This document shows positions 1 through 11,245 of a stretch of DNA of 64,000 nucleotides, piece by piece. The stretch is from Antedon mediterranea (lineage: Eukaryota > Echinodermata > Crinoidea > Comatulida > Antedonidae). The stretch is taken from assembly GCF_964355755.1 (NCBI RefSeq), contig NC_092674.1:10361001-10425000 (forward strand). The letters run 5' to 3'. A program made the translations under genes and the position numbers. The notes beneath the pieces are model-generated. The model saw only the letters and a list, made by a program, of their open reading frames with translations, ran no database searches and had not been told where the DNA came from. Numbering within the stretch: position 1 is the stretch's first letter; each line of letters opens with the position of its first letter.

Positions 1-337
1 AGTTGACTAGCAGTGAAACAATAGAAAGACTACTTTTGTTTTGTGTATAAAATAACCAATAAAAAGTACAGTAATGTAATGTTCGAGTTCTTCGAATCGT
101 CATTACTCGTGGTGCTGTACATGTCATGCAGACACTTCCCTTTTTTAACTTCAGATGTTGGCATGTATGCAATGTCATTCATGTGACAATGGCTTGGTCA
201 TGTGACGATGAGCTGGTCATGTGACAATGGGTCAGTTCATATGACATTAGCTCAACCTCATGAATACATATTTGAACAATTCAATTTCACAATTGACAAC
301 AGAATATTTAAGCTTAAAAAAAATGTAAACAGGAATT

Positions 338-489
338 TAGAATGTATGTTCACACATCATACAGAGTAAGGCCAGTGTATAATATGTCTGTGTGTGAACT
401 AGGCAGTGGTGTAGTCAACAACTTTTCAATCTATAGATTACCATAGAACTTGGATAAGCCTTACGGTGTATGTGTGAACGTACCCTTAG
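338..489. mobile_element. Foldback MITE, family C-like
   Basis: GTATGTTCACACATCATACAG near the left end pairs with GGTGTATGTGTGAACGTAC at the right; the next inward blocks (GTAAGGCC / AGCCTTAC) also pair. Confidence 0.7.
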
Positions 490-2654
490 TCTGTAATTTA
501 CCTAATTCTTACCTGGCTTTTTGTTCTTACAGTATCCCCGATACACATTTCTTAAGAATTTCAATTATCTATCAAAAATATGTCATTGCTATGTTAGATA
601 TCATACAGTACAGTCCACTATATAATCTGTAGACATTAATTAGGCATTTCCTAATATGCTGATGTTAACAGTTTTCAATACAACTGATTAACAATGGCAA
701 ATATGTAATGTGACGCATCAACGGTTTTAGATCATGAATATTCATAATGGACTCTGATATAGTTGCTTTACTATAAATACAGTGACAAAAGGTTTTTTGA
801 CATTACAATGCAAATTTGATATCTATAGAGTAATAACAGTACTATACAAAATTACATATTATGGTCTACTAATTCACTTCACTCTGGACATATATTACTA
901 GCTGCAACCTAAACAGGCTCGTGTACAGATAGGCCTACTATTAATTATAGAATATATTTGATCAAATTACTTTTTACTAAACCAATTTTTAATATTATTA
1001 TTATTTATAGTAATTATAGTAAAGTCATTTTCATTGTTCACCTTTCTATATCTGGGCTGTTTCAAGTTGACCAAAACGTGTCTTTACTAGAGAAAGAAAC
1101 GCACTTGTCTGGCGGTGTTTTTTTTGTGCAGTGTTCTTTTGTACGAACATTATAAACTCTAATTTAGAAGTTGGCCCAGCTCACTGCCGTCGATATCTGG
1201 GTCATGCTATATCCCGGGGGACCAATGCGTAGAATCCTCCATTTGCAAGAATCGGCAATTAATTCACAACAGTATATTTATAAGTCTGCCCACTGTAACT
1301 TTCGTTGGGTTGTTTACAACTCCAACTCCTAGAATGAAGCATGTACTAATGACACAGATAAAATAGACAATGATATAATAATAACTCCACAGGTGTTCGT
1401 CAATTATAACTAATTAAACTGCAGGTCTTTAACCTTCTCACCTGGCCCGATTTTCCCAGGTAGCATTACTCTGTTATCCTGGCTCGGTGAAACATCCCGC
1501 TGTCCGATGGGTCAGTAACATCTGACCTTAAAAGGAAGCATCATCTGGATACAATGACCCCTGCAGCTATAATTATACTCCAATGTTCAGGAAGACTTCA
1601 GCTTATGACTACTATGACCGAGTATAGTGATTATTTTTCATAAGTGGAAACTGTGTGTATCGCGCCATTGCATTTAGCTTGTGGCCTAATTGTTTACAGT
1701 ATAGTTATTCAATTGTTTCCCAAATAAATAGTGCAAAAACAGTCAACTCTCCTAATACCGGACACTCTGGGGCTAGTCAAATATGTCTGGTATTCTTAAT
1801 TTTCAAAGGTAAAAAAAGAATTTAGAATGTTTGTTTGTCTGTTTTTAGGAGAGTTTTTGTGTTTTCCAGCGAGTCCCAGAGATTTGCCTCTACAGAATTA
1901 CAGTTAATCAAATAACAGGATAAATGATTTAGTGTGTGTACAGTTTAACTTGCATTCGAGCATGTGTGGTTTAATGTTACATCAGATATACCTCTATATC
2001 TCTCCGAAAATTGAAGGCACATTGGAGTTATTTTGCCCAAGCACTTGCGTCGGTTGTTACACGGATGAGTGGAACTCCATTCTATGAACACTTACTGTAC
2101 TGTAACCCTACAGTATTTTTTAATAAACTAACTACCAATCCGGCTTGGAGCGATACCATTCTTTTGATTTGTATTACTGTACAAACAGGTAAATAGATTA
2201 CCTACCAGTGACAAATTACTGTTGCTTTGTGTCAGATCTCCATACAGGGCTGTGCCAGTATGATAATTTTTAAAATCCTAATTAAACTTTGCAATCATAC
2301 ACTAATATTTTATATATATTACAATTTCAAGGTGAAGTGAATATGCAGTTAGTCTTATTATTGGCTTTTGTTACGAACACAATTTTCATGATAAATTATG
2401 ATATGAAATTGGAAACACTTGTTTATAATTAACTTGTTATTATCTTTATGCAATCTTCTTCTTAAATACCTATTGGCCAGTATGAAGATTATGAGATAAA
2501 CTGTTTGTACTTTTGTGACTGAGCAATTTTTTAAAGACACGTTGCCTACGTTTTTTCGATCTAAATTATGATCACAAACTGCATGCAAATTAAAACCTAC
2601 TGTACTGCGATAATTTTGTTTGTCTAGAAACGATAAAAATGTGAAATATAAGGC
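490..2654. other. No gene recognised
   Basis: AT-rich DNA. No open frame with coding character, splice-site pair or repeat array that I could support. Confidence 0.5.
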
Positions 2655-2895
2655 GATTCAAATAATAGGTCTTAGACCATCCATGAGAGGACATTCGACG
2701 CGAGCTACTTAGATACTGTGTATTCTTTCTTTCTTTTTATCATTTTAACCATAAAACGTACCTTTAAGACAAGGAATGACCTGGTTTAATGTTTATATAA
2801 ATAAGTAAGTAGTAAGTAAATAAGTAAATATGCAAATAGGTAATAAGTAAATATGCATTATTTTTACAAAACGTTAACAATTTTAGGGATAGTGT
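2655..2895 (+). repeat. Dispersed repeat, copy 1 (second copy at 63150-63310)
   Basis: CCATGAGAGGACATTCGACG, AAGGAATGACCTGGTTTAATG and TGCATTATTTTTACAAAACG occur in the same order at both ends of the window. This copy has an extra AAGTAAGTAGTAAGTAAATA stretch. Not identified. Confidence 0.75.
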
Positions 2896-2958
2896 CTTTA
2901 ACAAAAAATAGCTGGTTTATTTTGGTAATATTATATTACCAAGTTCAAAACAAACTAT

Positions 2959-3278
2959 CGGTGAGTGGCCGAGCGGTTAAGACAGTGGAACCGTAATCAC
3001 GTAGCCATAACATCGGCAGGGGTTCGAGGCTCACTCACTCCATGGTTCTGGTGGTAGAACGAGTCTTCTCGGATAAGGACTATAAACCGTAGGTCCAGTG
3101 TACACAACTTGCTCGTGTGCACTTTAAAGAACCTAGTACATCTTTCGAGACGAGTAGGGGGTTACCCCGGTGTATTAGTACATCACAGCCACTGATCACC
3201 AACTAGGCCCTCTGGGAGACCAGTCTTTGACTGAAGAGGTTACACAGTATAAATATATATTTCAATCAATCAACCAGT
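2959..3278 (+). mobile_element. tRNA-derived SINE
   Basis: A tRNA-like head with box A TGGCCGAGCGG (2966-2976) and box B GGTTCGAGGC (3021-3030), resembling a Ser/Leu-type tRNA. A tRNA-unrelated body follows (CTCGGATAAGGACTATAAAC near 3068), then a (TCAA)n-like tail at 3263-3275. A Pol III internal promoter is expected from the boxes. The head does not fold as an intact tRNA gene. Confidence 0.8.
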
Positions 3279-4555
3279 GTTTTCCTGTAAGTCCTCGGTT
3301 TGCCAATAAGAGATTTACCATAATAAATTAGAATTTTTTTTAAATAAATTAAACTTACTGTAATTATAATAAATTAAAAAAAAACACTTGAGTCTACTAC
3401 TATAATAATTGTTCGTTGACCCGGCCATTAAAAATATTAATTAAGCGATCAGGAATTGAGCGAAATACTTGGCCAAATGCAGAGCGACAGAGGGCGAATT
3501 ATTTAGCATATACTAAATATGTACAGTAGTATACTTTGTCAATTGGTACTGAAGTAATACAGTATTTGACTTTTACAAACAATAGCTTAGAGACCTGGTT
3601 TGTATGTTTTTCCACGTGAGAATATAAGAGAAGGGGTTAGGGGGGGGGGGTGCTCTAGATGCACCTCTCCATTCTAAATTCGCCTCTGTTTACTTCATTG
3701 TCCGGATGATTTTTAAATTGGGAGAACTCAATAAAAAAACTCAATATCATAATATTTTCCACTCTCACTCAGTGTTATTGACCTATTTGAATGAATTATG
3801 TTAATTAGGTATTTTAATAATACTAACTACCAATTACCAAGACTGTATGTTTAATAAGGTTTATTGCAGATGGTGATAGTTTTGAGTATGCAATGTATTA
3901 TCCAATGAACAATATTGCAAGCGGATTGATAACAATAGAAAACCATAAGAGAGAGAGTTGAAATAAAATGAACTATACAATAATCCAATGGCAATTAAAA
4001 GCCGAGCCATATGCTCAAGGTTGTAAACTGCTGACAAGGCATTTTCTGATAAACAGAAGGTGATGGTGCGGTATGAAAAACAGCTGAGTGGGCAATTCCT
4101 CCGGGATGTCAATTTGATATGTGTACATTATATTTACATTACTACATTATATGCAGACTGAGTGACCAGTATATTATTAATTCAACCGATACATTACATT
4201 TATTATGCAGACGACATGACAAGGAGATCGTTGGCACTACTGTATCATGTTAAAACATAAAAATGCAGAATATACAATACAAAATAATATGTCAAAACAT
4301 ACATTTTAGAATAGGATAAAAACACATTTTATATCATTCACAAATTGCATTATTTCTTATATTACAGATCATAAATAAATTTTCATATTTTGATTTTTGT
4401 ATTATATTTTCACAAACATACAATATTACTGTATGTAATATAACAAATTATTTTAATGAATCAAAAATGTTTATGGGTTTAGAGTTACAATTCCATTGTT
4501 AAACAAGTAGTTCACCAATAGATGGCATTCAGTCAAAATACGTAACAGGATCGTA
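3279..4555. other. No gene recognised
   Basis: AT-rich, with a G10 run at 3641-3650. The reading frames present are short and biased by base composition. Confidence 0.5.
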
Positions 4556-4670
4556 AAGATTTGAGGGAGGGAGTGAAAAGTGGATTAATGGGAGTGAAAA
4601 TCAGGGAATTGGACTGAAAAAAGTAGAAAATTAGGAATGAAAAGTAGAGGAATGAGAGTGAAAAGTACAT
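4556..4670 (+). repeat. Degenerate GGGAGTGAAAAGTGGA repeat
   Basis: Roughly six imperfect 18-22 bp copies of an AGGAATGAAAAGTAG-like motif. Purine-rich with no coding signal. Confidence 0.6.
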
Positions 4671-5408
4671 GAATTTTGATGGAAATTACACAAACCAACA
4701 GTGGTGTTGGTAGTCTATGAGTGCCGCTTACCTGGATAAACCAACATAAGCCTCTCTCTCCGACGAGAGGTAAACATTATGAAAAGAAGAACATTAATAA
4801 CATTAATTTTCCCGCACCCCCGTCGGATAATGGATCAGTCCACCACCAGTACGCCCTCAAGTGAGACACGCCCACTTAACATCGTCATCATTTCTTTTGA
4901 ATTTTGATGGAAATTGTGTAAATTAGATTGAAATTGAGCAAATGGAAGAACAAGAACAAGTTTCGACAGAAGCTGCCTGTATCCTATTTAATTTGAATGT
5001 TTACCATGGAGAAATCAAATTAATTCCTTCATGGGAATAACATTTACAATTTTGTATACATTCATGTCAACACACCTTTAAATTTGCTTCAGGACAGAAG
5101 TACAAGCAGACATTATTCATATTTGATAGAGTCTAGACTGAATGAAATATATTATATTATATAAAGTTTGTAACTTTTGAATTTACTTTTTTTAAAAATC
5201 AATGAGAATATAAATTTTAAAAACAATATAAAAATAAATAATTTATATCAAATATGAATGTACTGTATTACATATAAATTATAAAGAATGAGTGAAAATT
5301 TAATTATTCATTCGTTTTTTAATTTAGTACAGTAATATTGTTATCATCAACAGTTGTGGCTGTGGCATGGTGGATGGGTAGGCCCCCACAGGAGAAGCTG
5401 GTTGTGGA
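4671..5408. other. No gene recognised
   Basis: AT-rich DNA leading into the 21-bp minisatellite. No supported feature. Confidence 0.5.
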
Positions 5409-5912
5409 CAATTGACCATTGTGTGCTTGTATACCAGAGGGTGCGCTTAAACAGTATTCCTGGACAGTGAGCTTATTTACCAGAGGATGTGCTTACAGTA
5501 TACTAGGATGCATTTATATAGGGAGTGTACACTTACATAGCCTACTGGAGGGCACACTTATATAATGGAGGGTGAGCTTATACAATGGAGGGCGCGCTCA
5601 AAATTGAGTGTGCGCTTATAAACCGGAGGGTGCTCTTATAAACTGGAGGGTTTGCTTTATATATTGGAGGGTGTGCTTATATACCAGAGGGTGTGCTTAT
5701 ATTCCAGAAGGTGCGCTTATATACTGGAGGGTGCGCTTATATACCGACGGGTACACTTATACACAGGAGGGTGCGATTATATGCCAGAGGGTGCACTTAT
5801 ATACCCGAGGGTGCGCGTATATACCAGCAGGTATCTTATACCGGATGGTGCACTTACAGTTATACTGGAGGGTTCGCTTATATACCAGACTTATATACCG
5901 GAGGGTATGCTC
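5409..5912 (+). repeat. 21-bp minisatellite (TTATATACCNGAGGGTGCGC type)
   Basis: About 24 diverged tandem units of 20-21 bp, core TTATATACCAGAGGGTGCGC. Because the unit is close to 7 codons, several frames stay open (repeating YIPEGAL, LIYWRVC and similar). These are not genes. Confidence 0.92.
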
Positions 5913-5937
5913 AGTGTTCTCCCCAGGCCTTTGAAGC

Positions 5938-6030
5938 GTCACGGTACCGTGACGCTTGGGTTCTCTACCGTGACGCTTTACGGTCGGCCGTGACGCTTAA
6001 AACCTTATCCGTGACGCTTAAAAATATCAA
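5938..6030 (+). repeat. Short repeat of CCGTGACGCTT
   Basis: Five spaced copies of (CC)GTGACGCTT, about 14-20 bp apart, directly after the 21-bp minisatellite. Includes the palindrome GTCACGGTACCGTGAC at 5938-5953. Confidence 0.75.
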
Positions 6031-6190
6031 CCACAACAATCTAAAAATAGATTAACAGGCAGGTACGGTACTTTATCTCTAGAGCTGAGGCGCGGCATGC
6101 ATAAAGAGCCTAATGCATACGAGACACGTGACATGACCACTAGACGAAAAACAAAAGACTGCGTAACAAAGTGTTAAAAAACGGAGACTC

Positions 6191-6255
6191 GCTTTCACCG
6201 GCCGCCGCCGAGAGATGTAAACACGTGTTTTGTTACTGCCATGTCTCTCTTTCGA
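6191..6255 (+). repeat. 65-bp block duplicated at 8157-8221
   Basis: CTTTCACCGGCCGCCGCCGA and the following CACGTGTTTTGTTACTGCC run are nearly identical to 8157-8221, on the two sides of the truncated LINE. Flanks differ, so this is a dispersed repeat block, not the LINE's target-site duplication. Confidence 0.8.
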
Positions 6256-6599
6256 TCTCTAGTATTTGGCTGTTGCCTAAATGTAGTAACTTGTATATAT
6301 TGTAAATAAAGTAAATGATTGATTGTATTGTTTTTCTTGTAAAAATGTTATGTGTATTAAAAATAAATATCGATGATATTATTATTTTCAATATCACACT
6401 GAATTAATCGACTCTATCGGTGGGATTTACTCTTTCGTCGGTAACATACGCACGTCATCAAATGATTTCTAGGCGCAATTCAATGCTAGCTGCTTTGATC
6501 GTATAATACATTCAAGAAGGCTACGATCGTTTTCCTATTTGCTAGTGCGCTAAAGTCTTATTTCACTTAACTTAAGGTACATTTGTACATCGGTGCTAG

Positions 6600-8068
6600 A
6601 ATGTTATTCACTTTTATTTCAAATATCAAAAAATTGACCAAAATTACAACTCGTGGCTAAGAGCCAAATTGCGTGTAAAATACATGTCATATCAAAAATA
6701 TAAATATATATAAAAAATATGAAAACAAAAAAAACAACAAAGAAGGGGAGAGCAGTCGCAAACTAGCAGGGGAGAAAATTAAGAATTCAGTAATTTGATG
6801 AAGTAGGGTATAGGGCTATTGGTAAATCTGGATGTTTTAGACGCTAGCTGGGTAATTTTGTTTTTATTTCTTAAATTCCTACCATGACAGCTATGTCTGG
6901 TCGGTGGGATTAAATCAGCTGTTTGTTTAATTTTGGGGAGATACTCAGCGAACTTGCGACAATGCTCCACCCTTCTTTGAGCCAAAGTCTCTAATTTAAG
7001 AAATTCAAGGGCACCAGAGTAAGAAAAGTAATCATTGCCTAACATTATACGGCAAGCCCTCTTTTGAACATTTTCAATACAATCGCTTAATCTACTAGAC
7101 AGGCCAGAATGCCAAACAACATCAGCATACTCAACAACTGGTCTAATGTAACCACAAAAGGTCAATTTAAGCTCTTCAATGTTAAAACCAAATCGTTTTA
7201 GTGATCGTAAAAAGAAAAGTTTCCTGGAAGCTTTAGTGATGATGGAATCAATATGACAGTCCCATTTAAGGTTGTCTTGAAAAAAAACTCCCAGGATCTT
7301 GGCTTTATTAACATATTGGAGCTTATCAGTTCCCAAGTGTATGTCAACGTGTGAAGGTTGGGTAGAACTGAAACACACCTTAAGGGCCTGACATTTTTTG
7401 GGGTTAAGCACTAAACAGTTGTCGTTACACCAGCGGAAAAAAGAATTAAGATCATCTTGTAAAAAACCAGGCAATGAGAGCTTACGATTTTCACAAAATG
7501 TAAGATCATCTACATATTTCAGATACTTAGTTTTAGCATTTGTACCAGCATCGTTGATCATGATCAGGAAACATAAAGGGCCTAACTTGGTTCCCTGTGG
7601 GACACCAGCTTTTAAGTAAGAGTAATTAGATAAGGTACCATTATATTTGACACACTGCATACGCATAAAAAGAAAATCACACAACCATGGTACCAAAGCC
7701 CCCCTGACACCAATATCAATGATCTTATTAACAAGGATGGTATGGTCGATAAGATCAAAGGCCTTGGAGAAATCAGTAAGAACCATGGTACCAACATTGT
7801 GCTTATTCTCAGCACCTTGACAGAGATAATGCACCAAGTGGGTCAGGTAATGAGCAGTAGACAAACCCTTAACATTTCCAAACTGGTTAACATCGATTTT
7901 TGAACTTATATCTTGTAAGATCCAGTCAGTGATAAACTCCTCAGCTACTTTGGCAAACACAGAAGTAATGGAGATAGGTCTGAGTTTGTCAATAGTAGGA
8001 GGCTGAACCTTGGGCACAGGGACTACAACTGCCTTTTTCCACTGAGAAGGGACAATGCCTTCAATGTT
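6600..8068 (-). mobile_element. 5'-truncated non-LTR retrotransposon (LINE) with reverse transcriptase
   Basis: The minus frame is open from about 8068 to the stop at 6779 (more than 420 codons). It holds an RT domain: LRPISITSVFAKV, FGNVKGLSTAHYL, LTDFSKAFDLIDHT, GVPQGTKLGPLCF and the catalytic YVDD box (about 168-171 counted from the GTG at 8017), then a thumb-like C-terminal part. The endonuclease and N-terminal RT are missing. The 3' UTR runs to about 6600 with no clear poly(A). Motif order fits the CR1/L2/jockey-type group; the clade is not settled. The intact frame suggests a fairly recent copy. Confidence 0.9.
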
Positions 8069-8221
8069 TTAGGCCCTACTTCGTGAGAAAGTCGAGTGAC
8101 AAGGGATGTCACATGGTATTGTGATATCAGTACTGCGATACTGTATGTCACATTGTGCTTTCACCGGCCGCCGCCGAGAGATGTAAGCACGTGTTTTGTT
8201 ACTGCCATGTCTCTCTTTCGA

Positions 8222-9170
8222 ATGTTTTCCTATTTCCTAGTGCGCTATGAAGTCTTATTTCCGGGCAACTAGAGGTGTCTTACTAATGAGTAGGCCTAGT
8301 TTTATGTCATCGGGACTTGCCCCCGATGTTTGTATTTGAACGCAAAAAAATGTTTTTTTATCGCATATGTTTACCCGCCGGCGGAAAAAAAAAGTAGGCT
8401 ACGATCGTTTTAATGTTTGCTAACGCGCTATGAGGTGTCGTTTCCGGCTAACTACAGTTGCCTACTGATGAGTAGGCATATTTTTTTTTTCATATATTGC
8501 GTACAGTGTTTACCTGCGGAAAAGTAGGCTCAATCGGGCTGTTTGCTAGCGCGCTATGAAGTGTCCTTTCCGGCCAACTACAGAGTTGTCCTACTGATGA
8601 GTAGGCATTTTTTATTTCATCGGGGAATTCCTCTTGACGTTCGTAATGAACGCAAAAAATGTTTCTTATCGCGTATGTTTACCGGCGGAAAAAGCAGGCT
8701 ACGATCGTGCGGTTTGCTAGCGCGCTATGAAGTGTTTTTCCGGCCAACTACAGAGTTGTCCTACTCATGAGTAGGCCTACTTTTATTTCATCGGGGAATT
8801 CCCATTGACGTTCGTATTGAACGCAAAAACATTTTTTTATCGTGTATGTTTTACTGGCGGAAAAAGTATGCTACGATGGTTTTACTGTTTGCTAGTGCGC
8901 TGTAAAGTTTCGTTTCCGGCCAACTAGAGTTGTCCTACTGATGAGTAGGCTAATAGATTAGGCCTATTTTTTTCATTGGGGCTTCCCCCTGACGTTCGTA
9001 ATGAACGCAAAAAATGTTTCTTCGCGTATGTTTACCGGCGGAAAAAGTTGGCTACGATCGTTTTGTTGTTTGCTAGCGCGCTATAAGTGTTATTTCCGGC
9101 CAAACCAGAGGTGTCATTCAACATAAATGTTATGTGCGAGAGTACCATTTCCGGCCATCTAGGGTGTAAA
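8222..9170 (+). repeat. Degenerate tandem array, period about 134-180 bp
   Basis: Repeating order: GGCTACGATCGTTTT, GTTTGCTAGCGCGCTATGAA, TTTCCGGCCAACTACAG, TACTGATGAGTAGGC, GACGTTCGTAATGAACGCAA, TTTACCGGCGGAAAAAG. The CTACGATCG marker recurs near 8392, 8526 (altered), 8694, 8868 and 9047. A lone unit lies at about 6512-6560 across the LINE. No coding potential. Confidence 0.85.
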
Positions 9171-10000
9171 TTACCAAAAATCGCTTCGCCACAGCCCCAA
9201 CCATGGTGGGGCTGTGACTCAAGTACTTAGTGTCTGAATGCCCACACAGGAATCACAACTATGTACAGTAATTTTAGAGTTACACTAGTTTTTACACTGA
9301 TATCATGTTGATAGATAGACTGATCAATGCATTAAATCTATTTTTAGCTGATTGTGAACTTATACTTAATACCTTACAGTTGCTAAATTAAGGGATGCAT
9401 TAAAATTCAAGCATGGGATTACCTTACATTCAAATACATAATATATTTCTTTATAATCTAGTATTTGTAATATTAAAATCCATGGACTTCAAAAAATACA
9501 GTAATTGTGTTTAACACAGATAAAATTCACTGGTGATTAAACTTCAAACCTGAACCGATACTAATAAGAGGTAGCCTGGTGTACTTTGTACACATTAACA
9601 AATGCAGTGATACAATAGCAGCAGCGTTTATTGTTATGATTAGTCTATAAAAAATAAACAATTGTTCTGATGTGTGTTCTGAAAGGTTATTAAACTCTTT
9701 GAAGAAAGAACAAAAAAGGATCTTGTCTATTGTTTTCAGCAATGATGATAAATTACAATTAACTAACTAGGGCGGCCACATTTTTTACTTCCATCCAGCA
9801 ATTTTTGGCAGTTTGAATATTTTAGTTTTAATAGTTATTAGTCTTTTCAAATTGTCCCAAATTGATTTCTATATTGAGAGAAAACTGCATTTTCAGAAAG
9901 AACATACTCCTTTTCCATAAGCTCAGAAATATTTGGGATCTACTATATCAGTAGTGGAAATAGCAGTGGCGTAATAGCCATCACTCACTGGCTAAACCCA
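9171..10000. other. No gene recognised
   Basis: AT-rich spacer between the degenerate tandem array and the 17-bp minisatellite. Confidence 0.5.
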
Positions 10001-10686
10001 GGGGCACCAGAGCTTAAGGGGCACCAGAGCTTAAGGGGCCCAAAGCTTAAGGGGCACCAGAGCTTAAGGGGCACCAGAGCTTAAGGGGCACCAGAGCTTA
10101 AGGGGCACCAGAGCTTAAGGGGCACCAGAGCTTAAGGGGCACCAGAGCTTAAGGGGCACCAGAGCTTAAGGGGCACCAGAGCTTAAGGGGCACCAGAGCT
10201 TAAGGACCCCAAAACTTAAGGGACCCCAAAGCTTAAGGGACCTCAAAGCTTAAGGGGCACCAGAGCTTAAGGGGCCCCAAAGCTTAAGGGACCCCAAAGC
10301 TTAAGGGGCACCAGAGCTTAAGGGGCACCAGAGCTTAAGGGGCCCCAGAGCTTAAGGGGCACCAAAACTTAAGGGGCACCAGAGCTTAAGGGGCACCAGA
10401 GCTTAAGGACCCCAAAACTTAAGGGACCCCAAAGCTTAAGGGACCTCAAAGCTTAAGGGGCACCAGAGCTTAAGGGGCCCCAAAGCTTAAGGGACCCCAA
10501 AGCTTAAGGGGCACCAGAGCTTAAGGGGCACCAGAGCTTAAGGGGCCCCAGAGCTTAAGGGGCACCAAAACTTAAGGGACCCCAAAGCTTAAGGGACCTC
10601 AAAGCTTAAGGGGCACCAGAGCTTAAGGGGCCCCAAAGCTTAAGGGGCACCAAAGCTTAAGGGGCACCAGAGCTTAAGGGGCACCA
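10001..10686 (+). repeat. 17-bp minisatellite (GGGGCACCAGAGCTTAA)
   Basis: About 40 tandem units, mainly GGGGCACCAGAGCTTAA with variants GGGACCCCAAAGCTTAA and GGGACCTCAAAGCTTAA. A block of about 12 units starting at 10204 is repeated in the same variant order from 10407 (offset about 203 bp), showing block duplication within the array. Confidence 0.95.
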
Positions 10687-11234
10687 ATTCAACTACTCAG
10701 TGTGGGAGGGCCTCTTAAGAGTGCTAAACCTGAGGCTATTTCCAGATGTTACTACCTGTACGTGTCACTGAGAAATAGTCTAATTGAAATACAGTATAGA
10801 TTATTGTGTGTAAATAAACACTTCAGCCTAACTAGATCATTCCATCAAGTCCAAAATCAAGCAATACAAATTAGGAGATTTAGATTTTATCCCAACAATG
10901 GGATTACACTTGGTTTAATTACAGTATTCTGCTGCAGGGATTACAAAAGATTAGACGGTAATACAAGTGCTGGACAGTTCATCACTACTGGGTTTAGTAT
11001 TTGTGAAAATAAGGATTTTAACATGAAGATTCTAAACATTATTTGCCGACTTTTTTTTCCATACTGTGCAGGTTGCGAAATGTTGGTCTGTCCAATCAGA
11101 CTCACCTCTACTAGACATTACATGACACACCTAACCAACCCTTGATTTTAATGCTATATCAACTTGAAACTCTGTATACAGTGACTAGTCTAGACCTACA
11201 CTGTTGTAAACATTTTATCTACTTTTTAGTAGTA
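10687..11234. other. Spacer between minisatellite and LINE; open frame not supported
   Basis: Contains a 147-codon plus-strand frame (10702-11145) with no recognisable motif and composition like the flanks. Treated as chance. Confidence 0.5.
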
Positions 11235-11245
11235 TACATAAATAC

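Noticed and set aside
2959-3040. Intact tRNA gene
   Set aside because: A and B boxes are present, but the acceptor and anticodon arms do not pair as a tRNA and a long body follows; it is a SINE head.
5608-6055. Three overlapping 108-120 codon frames
   Set aside because: They are translations of a 21-bp tandem repeat whose unit is a multiple of three.
6191-8221. 65-bp duplicated block as the LINE's target-site duplication
   Set aside because: Far too long for a LINE duplication, and the blocks do not touch the element ends.
10702-11145. 147-codon plus-strand open frame
   Set aside because: No motif, composition like the flanks, no splice context, and it begins at the edge of a minisatellite; length is plausible by chance in this DNA.
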